Source of the DNA: Nitrospira sp.
Lineage (GTDB): Bacteria; Nitrospirota; Nitrospiria; Nitrospirales; Nitrospiraceae
DNA length: 64,000 nucleotides
Reading direction: 5' to 3'
NCBI GenBank assembly: GCA_031315995.1
Contig: JALDRG010000002.1
Span: 455,131-519,130 of the forward strand
Shown here: positions 52,678-61,918 of the stretch, in pieces
Position numbering within the stretch: position 1 is the first letter of the stretch
How the letters are laid out: the number at the start of each line of letters is the position of its first letter
The notes under the pieces: model-generated
Told to the model about the DNA's origin: nothing
Database searches by the model: none
What the model saw: the letters and a program-made list of their open reading frames with translations, nothing else
Program-made: the position numbers and the translations under genes

Positions 52678-54153
52678 CTACGACGAACAGCTGACGCTGA
52701 GGTGTTTGCCCCAATTCGGAGGCGCGGCGGCGTAGGAATTCATGCCGGGCTGCTCGGTGTATGGCTGTTGAAGCAGCGTCAGCAGACGGTCGATTTCAGA
52801 ATAGTCTTTCTGTTGGGCCTTCTCGATGGCCCCTTGGGCGAGGTAATTACGCAGGACGTATTTGGGATTGACCTGATCCATCCGTTTGCGACGCTCCTCG
52901 TCGCGACTCTGTTCGCTCTGCAGCCGGTCGCGATACTGACCGGCCCAGGCATCGAACCGATCCGGATTCAGGAAATGCTCGCGCAGCCGTTCGTTCTTTG
53001 CGCCGGCGTCGGATGAAAACGTACCGAGTTCGCGCCAGAAGATCGTGTAATCGACACGGCTGCCGACCATGAGTGACTTCAACTCTTGCAACAGGGCCTC
53101 GTCCTCTCCACGGTCCTCAACCAAACCCAACTTGGCGCGCATGTGCGCTCGATAGTGTCCATCCACCATTGCTTGATAGCCATCCAGAGCCGATTTCAGC
53201 TCTTCCTTGGGCGCGAGCGCCAGCAGAGTTTGCGCCAGGCAGCTGAGATTCCAGAGCCCGATGTACGGCTGCTGGTTGAAGGCGTAGCGTCCGTTATAGT
53301 CCGAGTGGTTACAGATGAAGCCGGGATCGTAGTCGTCCATGAAACCATAGGGGCCATAGTCCAACGTAAGGCCCAGGATCGACATGTTGTCCGTATTCAA
53401 CACGCCATGCGACCAGCCGACGGCTTGCCAGTGCGCGATCAGTTTCGCCGTTCGCTCGACCACCTCCGCGAAAAAGCGGGCATATTTGTCGGCGGTCTGC
53501 ACAAGGTCGGAGAAATGCATCTCGATGGTGTAATCAGCCAGCCGCTGCAGATGTTCATGTTGTTTGCGGTAATAGAAAATCTCAAACGTGCCGAATCGCA
53601 CATGCGACGGCGCCATCCGGACGATCGTGGCGGCGGTTTCGACCTGCTCGCGATAGACCTTGTCGTCGCTGCCGACCAGGCACAGCGCACGCGTTGTCGG
53701 GATGCCGAGTCCGTGCATGGCTTCGCACCCGAGATATTCACGGACGGCCGAACGGAGCACCGAGCGTCCATCCCCGTCCCGCGAGAACGGCGTCATGCCC
53801 GCGCCCTTGAGATGCAGATCCCAGCGTTCGCCTCGTCCGTTCTTCACTTCTCCGAGGAGAATCGCCCGCCCGTCGCCGAGCTGCGGCACATACACGCCGA
53901 ACTGATGGCCTGAGTAAAGCATGGCCAATGGCTCCATGCCCGGCACCAGGAGGCTGCCGCCGAAGACTCCGGCAAACTCCGGCCGCATCGCTTCCCGAGG
54001 ATCGAGATCGAGCAGCTCCATCGCCGCCCGGTTCGCACTGATCAGAAACGGCGGTGCGGTGAACGGCGTCGGGTTCACCTTGGCGTAGCACACCTCCGGC
54101 AGGCGCGCGTAACTGTTGTCGAACGTGAGCGTTTCGAGGCGATGAAGCGTCAT
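52678..54153 (-). CDS. selO: SelO/YdiU protein adenylyltransferase (AMPylase)
   Basis: The 491-residue product has the SelO pseudokinase signature: FDNSYARLP, AMLYSGHQFGVYVPQLGDGRAILLGE, HLKGAGMTPFSRDGDGRSVLRSAVREYL and VGWSHGVLNTDNMSILG (H-G-V-x-N-T-D-N). SelO binds ATP in an inverted pose and attaches AMP to protein Ser/Thr/Tyr, helping cells under oxidative stress. The C-terminus VSCSS keeps the cysteine that replaces selenocysteine in bacterial homologues. Length is normal (E. coli 478). It lies 19 bp after the DUF2294 gene on the same strand. Confidence 0.93.
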   Translation of the reverse strand: MTLHRLETLTFDNSYARLPEVCYAKVNPTPFTAPPFLISANRAAMELLDLDPREAMRPEFAGVFGGSLLVPGMEPLAMLYSGHQFGVYVPQLGDGRAILLGEVKNGRGERWDLHLKGAGMTPFSRDGDGRSVLRSAVREYLGCEAMHGLGIPTTRALCLVGSDDKVYREQVETAATIVRMAPSHVRFGTFEIFYYRKQHEHLQRLADYTIEMHFSDLVQTADKYARFFAEVVERTAKLIAHWQAVGWSHGVLNTDNMSILGLTLDYGPYGFMDDYDPGFICNHSDYNGRYAFNQQPYIGLWNLSCLAQTLLALAPKEELKSALDGYQAMVDGHYRAHMRAKLGLVEDRGEDEALLQELKSLMVGSRVDYTIFWRELGTFSSDAGAKNERLREHFLNPDRFDAWAGQYRDRLQSEQSRDEERRKRMDQVNPKYVLRNYLAQGAIEKAQQKDYSEIDRLLTLLQQPYTEQPGMNSYAAAPPNWGKHLSVSCSS

Positions 54154-54172
54154 CGATTCAGTGTCCCGTCAG

Positions 54173-54535
54173 CTATCGGAAGTTGGCTTCGAGATCGGAT
54201 TCCAACGTGAAGACGAAAATGCGCTCGCCGACCACGGTGTCGATATCGGTAAACAACGCCGTGATTTTTGCACCGATCAGATCCGCCACCTGTTCACAGA
54301 GGCGTTCACGGCCCTGCGCGATGAGATTCTGGCGAAGACGTTTCACCATATCGATGCCTTCAGCCGTCTTGGCCAGCTGGCGCTCTGCGGGGGTCAGCAC
54401 ACCCTTGAGCCGCACCACCAGCATATCCCGCACAATGAAGACCCGGACTTCGTCCGGGCCACGCCCCAGAAATTCCTGCTCGAACTTGATAATCGCCGTC
54501 CGAACGGCGGCTTCCTTTTCTCCCTTGCTGGCCAC
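54173..54535 (-). CDS. DUF2294 domain protein
   Basis: The 120-residue protein matches the small DUF2294 fold: KFEQEFLGRGPDEVRVFIVRDMLVVRLKGVLTPAE, a basic helix KRLRQNLIAQGRERL and the closing strands VGERIFVFTLE. Members of this family are found in bacteria that carry NuoL-like/DUF2309 carbon-uptake genes and elsewhere; function is not known. It lies on the minus strand, 558 bp upstream of dabB and in divergent orientation, and 19 bp before selO. The genomic link to the dab cluster is suggestive only. Confidence 0.75.
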   Translation of the reverse strand: MASKGEKEAAVRTAIIKFEQEFLGRGPDEVRVFIVRDMLVVRLKGVLTPAERQLAKTAEGIDMVKRLRQNLIAQGRERLCEQVADLIGAKITALFTDIDTVVGERIFVFTLESDLEANFR

Positions 54536-54982
54536 AGGCGCTCACGTCCTTTTCGTCGTCCACTGAACAGGGTCCGGCCGATTATACGCACGGGGCGACG
54601 ATTTCATCCAGTCCAACGGATGCTCCTCTCCGTGGAGGGAATTGTCGAATGGGAGAACCGCCTGCCGTGTCGGTTTGACAGCACGTCTCGTCAGCCTCGC
54701 TGCACCGGCTGACATCAATATGGCAGGATCCCGCGAGTCGACGATACCATCCGCTGACGCGACGAACAAGGAATGGGGTGAGAACGATGGTCGGAGTACG
54801 GCGTGCTCGACTGGGCCCAGCGGACCAACCGCGTGGTGATGGTGCTTCGACTTTCCACTTGCATTTAGGGGCCCGCGCGGCTACATCTTACGTCGCGTTC
54901 CGGTGGTGCCGCCGAGAGGCCGTGAATCGCGCGCGGCCCGGACCCACGTCATTGATGTCATGAGACAGGCAGTAGGGTCTAG
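54536..54982. other. intergenic region upstream of the dab leader
   Basis: These roughly 450 bp lie between the DUF2294 start and the structured leader of dabB. Open frames here are short and lack ribosome-binding sites. No tRNA or known riboswitch is recognised, though promoters for both flanking genes should be within it. Confidence 0.45.
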
Positions 54983-55072
54983 CCGGTGTTTCCCCTCAGG
55001 GAAAGGCCGGGGACAGTGCAGGCCAGTCGTTGGTTCCTTGTTTCAAGGACCGTCGGCTGGCCTTTTTCTTTT
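54983..55072 (+). promoter_or_regulatory. structured leader of the dab operon
   Basis: Two hairpins occur in tandem just upstream of dabB. Hairpin 1 (54983-55010) pairs CCGG with CCGG and TTTCCC with GGGAAA around a CTCA loop. Hairpin 2 (55021-55062) is the terminator described separately. The arrangement, an aptamer-size stem-loop before an intrinsic terminator and then the gene, is that of an attenuator. No known riboswitch consensus matches it, and the ligand or protein is unknown. Confidence 0.55.
55021..55072 (+). terminator. intrinsic terminator/attenuator before dabB
   Basis: GGCCAG (55021-55026) pairs with CTGGCC (55057-55062), and GGTTCCTTG (55032-55040) pairs with AAGGACC (55045-55051) around a TTTC loop. 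The run TTTTTCTTTT (55063-55072) follows directly. This is a textbook rho-independent terminator on the plus strand ending 21 bp before the dabB ATG, so it should regulate read-through into the operon. Confidence 0.8.
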
Positions 55073-55093
55073 CATGGAGTACATGGGGCCGAC

Positions 55094-56788
55094 ATGTCGT
55101 TCTTCGCGCTCGTCCCGCTGCTGCCGCTCCTGACGGCATTCATCGTGATGACCGGCGATCGCGCGGAGCAGGACCGGAATGCCAGAGCCGGGCTGTTCCC
55201 CATCATGGCGTCCTTTCTCGGGTCCCTCATCATCCTGATATTGGTCACATCCGGAGACCCGATTACGATTCAACTCTATGATCCGGCCGCCATGGCCAAT
55301 CCCGCCTTCCCGATCGGTTTCTATATCGACCGTCTCAGTGCGGTGATGATGGTCCTTATTACGGGCGTGACTACCCTCATTTATCGCTACTCGATGGGCT
55401 ACATGTATCAGGATCGCGGGTATCGCCGGTACCTCGGCATGCTCGCCATCACGACTGCGGTGCTGCTCTGCATGGTCTCCAGCGCCAATCTGGTGATGTT
55501 GTTTATCTTCTGGCAAATTCTCTCCTGGCTGCTGTTTCTTCTGGCGCACAACCATGCGCATGCCGCCACGTTGTCCGGCGCCGCCAACACCTTCACCCTG
55601 TTGCGCGTCAGCGATGCGGCGTTTCTCGCAGGGATCGTCCTGGCCTATTCCCTCTATGGCACCTTCGAGTTTCACACCCTGTTCGCCCGCGCCGCGGAGA
55701 CGCCCGTCACCCTCTCCCTCTGGCCGGCACTCGGCTGGGAGATGAATGGGAGCACGGCGGTCACGCTGCTCATTTTCATCGGAGCCATGGGCAAGTCGGC
55801 GCAATTCCCGATTCACACCTGGCTGCCGCGGTCACTCTATGCGCCGACGCCGGTCCACGCGCTCCTGCATGCCGGCATCATCAACGCCGGTGGTTACCTC
55901 TTGAACCGTCTGGCCCCGCTCTACGGCCTGAGCCCGACCACCCTCCATGTCGTCTTCGTCATTGGGATGCTCACCGCCATTCTTGGCGCCACCATGATGT
56001 TGACCCAGAACGACATCAAAAAGACGCTTGGCTTTTCGACCATCGGCCAAATGGGCTACATGATTATGGAATGTGGTTTGGGTGCATTTTCCCTCGCCGT
56101 CTTCCATCTGATCGCGCATGGCCTGTTCAAGGGCACGGTCTTCCTGAACTGCGGCAACGTGATCCACAAGGCTCGCCAAGAGCCCTCGTTCCCGCAAATC
56201 GACCGTGAGGCGGAAGAAAGCGAATTCTCCAACCTGACTTGGTCCACCGGATTCTTGACGACGTTGCTGCTGCCGCTCGTGATTCTGCTCATCACGCATG
56301 GTGTCTTGAGAATTCCGCTCATCGACTCACAGGGCACCGTCATTTTCCTCTTCTTCATCTGGGTCACCTCCTCGCAAGCGATTCTCTCGCTGACACGCAT
56401 TCGCGCGGTGGCCTCGTGGAAGGTCTCCGCCGCCATGCTGGTGACGCTCGTCATCGTGGTCTTCACCTACCTGTTTGCGGTGGAGAGCTTTACACACTTC
56501 CTGTATCCGAATCCGGACGTCGTGGCGTTCTATTTCAAGGCCGCGGCGTTGCCGGGCCGGCTCTTCGACAGTCTGGTGGTCGGAACCACGTTGCTGACGA
56601 TCCTGAGTTGGGTGTATCTCTACGCCCATGCGCATGGACGCACGATCAAAATTCCCGGATGGATCGAAGTGTTCCTCGTCCGCCTATACGTCCTGTTCAT
56701 GAACCGCCTCTATCTGGATCAGCTCTATCTCAAGTTCGGCCGATTCGTGACATTCGTCGCCCACCACCTGGAAAAACGGCTCTCGTGA
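55094..56788 (+). CDS. dabB: DabB-type NuoL/ND5-like membrane subunit of the inorganic-carbon transporter
   Basis: The 564-residue protein has about 14 membrane helices with the proton-channel signatures of complex I antiporter subunits: SANLVMLFIFWQILSWLL (the conserved Glu of helix 5 is replaced by Gln in WQIL), the Lys of GAMGKSAQFPIHTWLP, VHALLHAGIINAGGYLL, and a second Lys/His in NDIKKTLGFSTIGQMGYM and LIAHGLFKGTVF. It should couple the ion gradient to DabA. The ATG at 55094 follows GGGG. It is the first gene of a four-gene set with a NuoM-like protein, dabA and a PII-like protein. Confidence 0.88.
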   Translation: MSFFALVPLLPLLTAFIVMTGDRAEQDRNARAGLFPIMASFLGSLIILILVTSGDPITIQLYDPAAMANPAFPIGFYIDRLSAVMMVLITGVTTLIYRYSMGYMYQDRGYRRYLGMLAITTAVLLCMVSSANLVMLFIFWQILSWLLFLLAHNHAHAATLSGAANTFTLLRVSDAAFLAGIVLAYSLYGTFEFHTLFARAAETPVTLSLWPALGWEMNGSTAVTLLIFIGAMGKSAQFPIHTWLPRSLYAPTPVHALLHAGIINAGGYLLNRLAPLYGLSPTTLHVVFVIGMLTAILGATMMLTQNDIKKTLGFSTIGQMGYMIMECGLGAFSLAVFHLIAHGLFKGTVFLNCGNVIHKARQEPSFPQIDREAEESEFSNLTWSTGFLTTLLLPLVILLITHGVLRIPLIDSQGTVIFLFFIWVTSSQAILSLTRIRAVASWKVSAAMLVTLVIVVFTYLFAVESFTHFLYPNPDVVAFYFKAAALPGRLFDSLVVGTTLLTILSWVYLYAHAHGRTIKIPGWIEVFLVRLYVLFMNRLYLDQLYLKFGRFVTFVAHHLEKRLS

Positions 56789-56843
56789 CCATTCAACGCG
56801 GCACCGCGCACCACCGCGTCGCGTCGGCAGGCGGAGGCCGGTC

Positions 56844-58151
56844 ATGATGAAGACCTGGATGACGCCGTGGCTGCTCGTGGCCCTACCCTTCCTCGGCGCG
56901 GGGCTCAGCCTGCTCTTGCGAGCGTCGCTCCAGCGGATGAAGACCTCGGCCCTGCTGACCACCATCGCCAGCCTGCTCGCGGTCGTCGGAACACCCTGGG
57001 CCCTCGGCGATACCATGGCCGGTGTGCCTTTTCTTTGCCTGGTCCCGCTGACGGCATTTCTTTCGCTCCTCGGGCAACCATTGCACCACGACAACACTCC
57101 GGCTTGGACGATGACACTGGTGCTGCTAGGGCTGGGACTGGGCATCCTTTCCGCTCCGGCGCCCGCGCACGACATCATGCTCCTGATACTGCTGGCCCTG
57201 CTCTGCAGCCTGCTCTATCGTTTTCAATCCGGCGCCTCGGCGGAGACCTGGCGGGGGCTCTCGTCCTATGGTCTGGGCCTCGTGTCCACCGTACTGGCCC
57301 TCATGCTTCCGGCACCGGCAGCGACGGTCGCTTTCTTAATCACCTGCGGCACTCTGCTGCCGCTCCTGCCGATCCACAGCGGATTCGTGGCGACTCTCAC
57401 GGGATTGCCGGGCAATCTTCCCGCATTCCTCGCCCTGTTGCTGCCCACGGTTGGATTCCATACCCTGCTCCTGTTGCTTCCGAATTTGACCGTCACGATC
57501 CTCCACACCGTCGCGATTCTGGCACTGGCGGGGGCCGTCTTTGCTTCGCTTCGGGCACTGATTCAGTCGCGTCCGCTGTCTCGTCTATCATATGCCGCAG
57601 TCGCATTTTTCGGCATGCTCTGGTGGTATATCGCCGACACGGGCACCGCCCCCATGCAAGCCACGGTCTATCTCAGCGCCGTGGGGCTCGCAACGAGCGG
57701 GCTGCTGCTGGCCTGGTTCGCGATCCGGGCCCGTTATGGCGAGATCGATGCACGCGCAATCGGCGGTCTTGCCTATCCCATGCCCCGCTTCAGCACCTTG
57801 CTGGCGCTGCTGGCGCTCGCCGCCCTGGGTATGCCGCCATTCGGCGTCTTTTCCGGTTTCCTGGGCATGCTGCTCATGCCCACGTTTACACCGTCAGGAC
57901 CGTTTGCCGTGATCATGATCGTCTGGCTCACCGCCTCTTGGTACTACACCGAACTGGTGCAACAATTGGTCTTCGGCAAGCAACGCGCGGCGATGCGGTA
58001 TGAGGACTTACGGCAGACGGAGTTTGCGTCGCTGGTGCTGCTGCTGGTGTTGCTGCTGGCCCTCGGTATGGCCCCATCGCACGTCTTTGACTCGAATGCG
58101 CCGACTCCGACGTCTTCGATCGCCGCACAGGGTGGAACATGGATCCGGTGA
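56844..58151 (+). CDS. second NuoM/NuoL-like membrane subunit in the dab operon
   Basis: The 435-residue protein is almost entirely helices (about 12-14 spans) of the proton-conducting antiporter superfamily, with the C-terminal block TLLALLALAALGMPPFGVFSGFLGMLL matching NuoM/NuoN-type ends. It is shorter than NuoM, and charged residues are few: the lysine and glutamate that define the proton path in NuoM are not visible in the expected helices, so it may be a structural rather than a conducting subunit. GGAGG precedes the ATG. Its stop overlaps the dabA start by 13 bp, so the two are translationally coupled. Confidence 0.75.
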   Translation: MMKTWMTPWLLVALPFLGAGLSLLLRASLQRMKTSALLTTIASLLAVVGTPWALGDTMAGVPFLCLVPLTAFLSLLGQPLHHDNTPAWTMTLVLLGLGLGILSAPAPAHDIMLLILLALLCSLLYRFQSGASAETWRGLSSYGLGLVSTVLALMLPAPAATVAFLITCGTLLPLLPIHSGFVATLTGLPGNLPAFLALLLPTVGFHTLLLLLPNLTVTILHTVAILALAGAVFASLRALIQSRPLSRLSYAAVAFFGMLWWYIADTGTAPMQATVYLSAVGLATSGLLLAWFAIRARYGEIDARAIGGLAYPMPRFSTLLALLALAALGMPPFGVFSGFLGMLLMPTFTPSGPFAVIMIVWLTASWYYTELVQQLVFGKQRAAMRYEDLRQTEFASLVLLLVLLLALGMAPSHVFDSNAPTPTSSIAAQGGTWIR

Positions 58152-61100
58152 TCCGCCGCGACGACTCGGTGGACCTTGAAGCGCACCGCATGGAGCTCCG
58201 AGGCATGATCCGCCTCGCCAGCGAAGTCATTGCGCAGTATTGGCCCATGCGAACCTTCGTCCACCACAATCCGCTCCACAGCCTGGAGTACCTACCTTTT
58301 ATCGAAACCGTCAGCCGCGGCCGCCAATTCTTAGGCGGCCACGGGTATCTCGACGGTGACATCTATCGACGGTATCTGAAGTCGGGTAGAATTCTGATCC
58401 GCCACATCGACGACGCGCTGGCGTCGTTCGCGCTCGATCAGGAGGTCGATCTCGGACCCTGCCGCATTTCGCATCGCGAAGTGTTACGCGCCTGCCTGAC
58501 CCACGGCCTGTCTGCCGCGACCGACGAACCGCTCGATCGACTGATGGAACGCGAACCGAACGAGGAGCAGGTCGATGCGCTGGCCGAACGGCTCAGATCG
58601 TTCTCCACACCGACCGTACAGGAACGGATGGCCGCCACGGTTCGTGAAGATGAAGCCGCCTTAGGACACCACCTCACGCTCTCAAGCTGGTGCGACCAGA
58701 CGCTGGGGACCCGGATCGTCGACGAGATCAACGGTGAATTGATCAAATGGTGCGAGGCCTTTCTGGACGAGGGCCATGCCACCTGGGCGATGCCGGGACG
58801 CGAGCAGGGCCTCTATGCAGCTTGGAAGCAGGTGGCCGGGAAAGAATGGATGACCTGCGGCATTGCGGACAGCCGCCGGAAAATTGCGGCGCTGCCGGAG
58901 CATCCCGAAGACGTGATATTTGACTGTCTCGAAGCGCTGGCAGTCCCCGAGAAATTCAGGCAGGACTACCTGTCGCTCCAGCTTGCGGCCCTCCCCGGTT
59001 GGGCCGGCTTCATCAAATGGCGCGCGGAAGAAACCGATTATGCCTGGCAGCAGGCCTACCCCGTCGGGCTGGTGAAGTTTCTGGCCGTCCGTTTGTGGTA
59101 TGTGCGCGAGCTGGTCCAGAAAGTCTGCCGGGAAGAATTGGGCATCGACGGGAACTACTCCGCGGTGTCGAACTACATGGCCCAGCAGCCCCATGCTTAC
59201 TTTCTGCGCAAGGAATGGGCTGCAGGTCGACTGCCGGCCGCCCTGGCCGACCGGGTCGCCCACCTCCATGCTAGAACGAGGCATCGACCGCCGGGTGCTC
59301 CGCCCCTCTCTCATGAATGGGAGCGACTCACCCATCACGATCAGATCGAATTCGGGCCGCGCCGCGAACGGGCCGCGCAGCGGGTCATGGCGCAGCGCCT
59401 GCTCACCCTTGCCCAGGCGCTCGAGATCGTCCCGGCTCTGCTGATGGACGGGCCGCCGACGGCCCTTCGCACTCTGTTGGATTGGATCGAGGGTTTCCCG
59501 GAATCCGTGCATGGTCCGGTATGGCTCAAGGCGTTCGAGGCCGGGTATCAGGATCACCTCTTCGGCATGTTGCTGCGCGCGCCGGTCAAACCCCAAGCGG
59601 CCGCCCTCGAGCGCCACCCGCCGGTGCGGCCCCATTCACAATCGGTCTTTTGCATCGATGTGCGATCCGAGCCGTTCCGCCGCCACCTGGAATCGACCGG
59701 CGCGAACGACACCTATGGTTTTGCCGGGTTTTTCGCCGTCTTCATCCGGTATCGCGCCTGGGGCAAGGACCATGAGACCGAGCAATTTCCCGTCATCATG
59801 CGGGCAAAAAACGAAGTGCGCGAGATCCCCCGCAGCTACCTGGATCACTACGTGTCCAAACACCAGTCGCGCGCCAAACTCGTCCACGCCGGACATACGC
59901 TCTTGCACGATCTGAAGGAGAATGTCGTCACCCCCTATGTGATGGTGGAGTCGCTGGGCTGGTTTTACGCGCTTCCCATCATGGGAAAGACGGTTCTGCC
60001 GGCTCTGTACAAACGTCTGACCAGCTGGGTGCGGCGGTTGTTCGTGCCGCCGATCGCCACGATTCTCACGGTCGACAAGCTGGCGCCGGCTGAAACCGAG
60101 GAGATGGTGGTCTCCGAGCAACGCGCCTTGATCTGGAAAGCGCTCCGCGACCGACTCGGGCTTCATGGATCGCGAGTGAATGCCGAATTCGTGGAGGCGT
60201 TGCGCCGGCGCGCGCTGGACGAAGAGGCGCCGGTGGAACCGTTCCTGAGCGACGCGGCGAAATCGGCCGACCTGTCGACCGAGCAACTCACCGGCTTCCT
60301 CGAAGAGCTTCGGCGACACTACCGAATCAATCGCCGCGCGGCGTCGCGCCAGAAAGAGCGGATCACGCGGACCGGCTTCACTCTCGAAGAACAGGTCATG
60401 ACGGTGGAAACCGCCTTGCGCATGATGGGCCTGGTGAGGAACTTCGCGCGGCTCGTGCTCTTCTGCGCGCACGGCAGCACCACGGAGAACAACCCTTTCG
60501 AATCGGCCCTGGACTGCGGCGCCTGCGGCGGGAACGAGGGTAAACCGAATGCGCGCGTGCTGGCCGCGATGGCCAACCGCGCGCCGGTGCGCGAACGGCT
60601 GGCCAAACGCGGCATCGAGATTCCCTCCGATACGCACTTCCTCGCCGGGCAGGTCGATACCACGACGGACGAGGTGCACCTGTTCGACCTTGAAGATGCG
60701 CCGCCGACCCATCGCAAAGATGTGGCCCGGCTGCTCGACGATTTATGCGAAGCCGCGCAGCTGACCAGTCAGGAACGCTGCACCCGGTTTCCCGATGTCG
60801 GCGTCGTGCTGCCCTTGAACCAAGCATCAGCGCACGTGGCGAACCGCAGCGCGGACTGGAGCCAGGTGCGGCCCGAATGGGGTCTCTCCGGCAACACGAC
60901 CTTCATCGTCGGCCGCCGGGAGTTGACGAAGGGATTAAACCTGTCCGGGCGCGTCTTCCTCCACTCCTATGATTATCGCGAAGATCCGACAGACCGCTGG
61001 CTCGAAGTGCTCTTGACCGCGCCGCAAGTGGTGGCGCAGTGGATCAACATGGAGCACTACTTCTCAGCCGTGGACAATGAGGTCTATGGAAGCGGGAGCA

Positions 61101-61408
61101 AGATCTATCACAACGTCGTCGGGCGCATCGGGATCATGTCCGGCCCGTGGAGCGATCTCCGCCTCGGCCTGGCTTGGCAAACCGTCATGAACGGCGACTT
61201 GCCCTATCATGAACCCATGCGACTCCTCACGCTGGTTGAGGCCTCGCGGCCGCGGATCGAGAAACTCATCGCGCGGCACGAAGTGTTGCAACATTTCTAT
61301 CACAACGAGTGGGTGCACTTGGCTGCGCTGGACCCTGAGGACGGCATCTGGTACCGCTACATGCCGTCCGGAGTCTGGCGCCGGGTGCGGAATCCCAGTG
61401 ACGCATAA
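58139..61408 (+). CDS. dabA: DabA (DUF2309/UPF0753) zinc-dependent CO2-hydrating subunit
   Basis: The 1089-residue protein is the DUF2309 family member that, with DabB, performs vectorial hydration of CO2 to bicarbonate. The beta-carbonic-anhydrase-like zinc ligands are visible: Cys505 and Asp507 in SVFCIDVRSE, His778 in FCAHGSTTENN and Cys793 in LDCGACGG. N-terminal and C-terminal lobes have the other family blocks (YWPMRTFVHHNPLHSLE, VAQWINMEHYFSAVDNEVYGSGSK). It is cytosolic, membrane-associated via its partners. The gene overlaps the NuoM-like gene and is followed by the PII-like gene after 52 bp. Confidence 0.95.
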   Translation: MDPVIRRDDSVDLEAHRMELRGMIRLASEVIAQYWPMRTFVHHNPLHSLEYLPFIETVSRGRQFLGGHGYLDGDIYRRYLKSGRILIRHIDDALASFALDQEVDLGPCRISHREVLRACLTHGLSAATDEPLDRLMEREPNEEQVDALAERLRSFSTPTVQERMAATVREDEAALGHHLTLSSWCDQTLGTRIVDEINGELIKWCEAFLDEGHATWAMPGREQGLYAAWKQVAGKEWMTCGIADSRRKIAALPEHPEDVIFDCLEALAVPEKFRQDYLSLQLAALPGWAGFIKWRAEETDYAWQQAYPVGLVKFLAVRLWYVRELVQKVCREELGIDGNYSAVSNYMAQQPHAYFLRKEWAAGRLPAALADRVAHLHARTRHRPPGAPPLSHEWERLTHHDQIEFGPRRERAAQRVMAQRLLTLAQALEIVPALLMDGPPTALRTLLDWIEGFPESVHGPVWLKAFEAGYQDHLFGMLLRAPVKPQAAALERHPPVRPHSQSVFCIDVRSEPFRRHLESTGANDTYGFAGFFAVFIRYRAWGKDHETEQFPVIMRAKNEVREIPRSYLDHYVSKHQSRAKLVHAGHTLLHDLKENVVTPYVMVESLGWFYALPIMGKTVLPALYKRLTSWVRRLFVPPIATILTVDKLAPAETEEMVVSEQRALIWKALRDRLGLHGSRVNAEFVEALRRRALDEEAPVEPFLSDAAKSADLSTEQLTGFLEELRRHYRINRRAASRQKERITRTGFTLEEQVMTVETALRMMGLVRNFARLVLFCAHGSTTENNPFESALDCGACGGNEGKPNARVLAAMANRAPVRERLAKRGIEIPSDTHFLAGQVDTTTDEVHLFDLEDAPPTHRKDVARLLDDLCEAAQLTSQERCTRFPDVGVVLPLNQASAHVANRSADWSQVRPEWGLSGNTTFIVGRRELTKGLNLSGRVFLHSYDYREDPTDRWLEVLLTAPQVVAQWINMEHYFSAVDNEVYGSGSKIYHNVVGRIGIMSGPWSDLRLGLAWQTVMNGDLPYHEPMRLLTLVEASRPRIEKLIARHEVLQHFYHNEWVHLAALDPEDGIWYRYMPSGVWRRVRNPSDA

Positions 61409-61460
61409 ATCGCCACAGCCAACGTTGCTCGGATAAGATCTTTTTCAAAGGAGTAGAGAC

Positions 61461-61802
61461 ATGGCCGCACTCACGTTGCATCCCATGAAAGAAATCCGCG
61501 TCATCGTATCGGGTGAGCATCGGCCCTTTGTCACCGAGTTGTTGGATAAGGTGGAAGCGACCGGATATACGATCATCGGCAATATCTCGGGGAAGGGCCA
61601 TCACGGCGTGCGCGAAGCCCACTTCATGTTCAGCGAGCAGGAAAGCCTGGTCATGATTATGGCGGTGGTGCCGGAGGAAAAGGTGGAACCGGTGTTGGCC
61701 GGACTACGACCATTGTTCGACCGGCATTCGGGCGTCATGTTCGTCTCCGATGTCACTGTGAGCCGGCGTGAATACTTCGGGAAGAAGAGCGCCAAGTCCT
61801 GA
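61461..61802 (+). CDS. PII-like regulatory protein (carboxysome-type CPII/SbtB-like)
   Basis: The 113-residue protein has a ferredoxin-like fold with the PII-type layout: MKEIRVIVSGEHRPFVTELLDKVEATGYTIIGNISGKGHHG, EQESLVMIMAVV, and a C-terminal strand VMFVSDVTVSRREYF. The T-loop region is short and glycine/histidine-rich (GKGHHG), as in PII homologues next to bicarbonate transporters that bind ADP/AMP and sense bicarbonate. AAGGAG lies nine bases before the ATG. Being last in the dab operon, it likely controls the transporter by nucleotide-dependent binding; this is inference from context. Confidence 0.82.
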   Translation: MAALTLHPMKEIRVIVSGEHRPFVTELLDKVEATGYTIIGNISGKGHHGVREAHFMFSEQESLVMIMAVVPEEKVEPVLAGLRPLFDRHSGVMFVSDVTVSRREYFGKKSAKS

Positions 61803-61854
61803 CCCTCGGAACGGGAACCCGCGACTGATGAGCCTGCAGACCGGGAACCCGACC

Positions 61855-61883
61855 TTGTCTTCTCACCGGTGATTGTCTACAAT
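61855..61883 (+). promoter_or_regulatory. candidate sigma70-type promoter for the small unknown gene
   Basis: TTGTCT (61855-61860) and TACAAT (61878-61883) are separated by exactly 17 bp, 36 bp before the GTG at 61919. It implies that the small gene is transcribed independently of the dab operon. Confidence 0.45.
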
Positions 61884-61918
61884 GTGCTCCCGTTGACCTG
61901 TAAGCGGAAGGACGGCGC

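Noticed and set aside
54778..54963. 60-codon open frame upstream of dabB
   Set aside because: No start signal or similarity; composition fits random GC-rich sequence.
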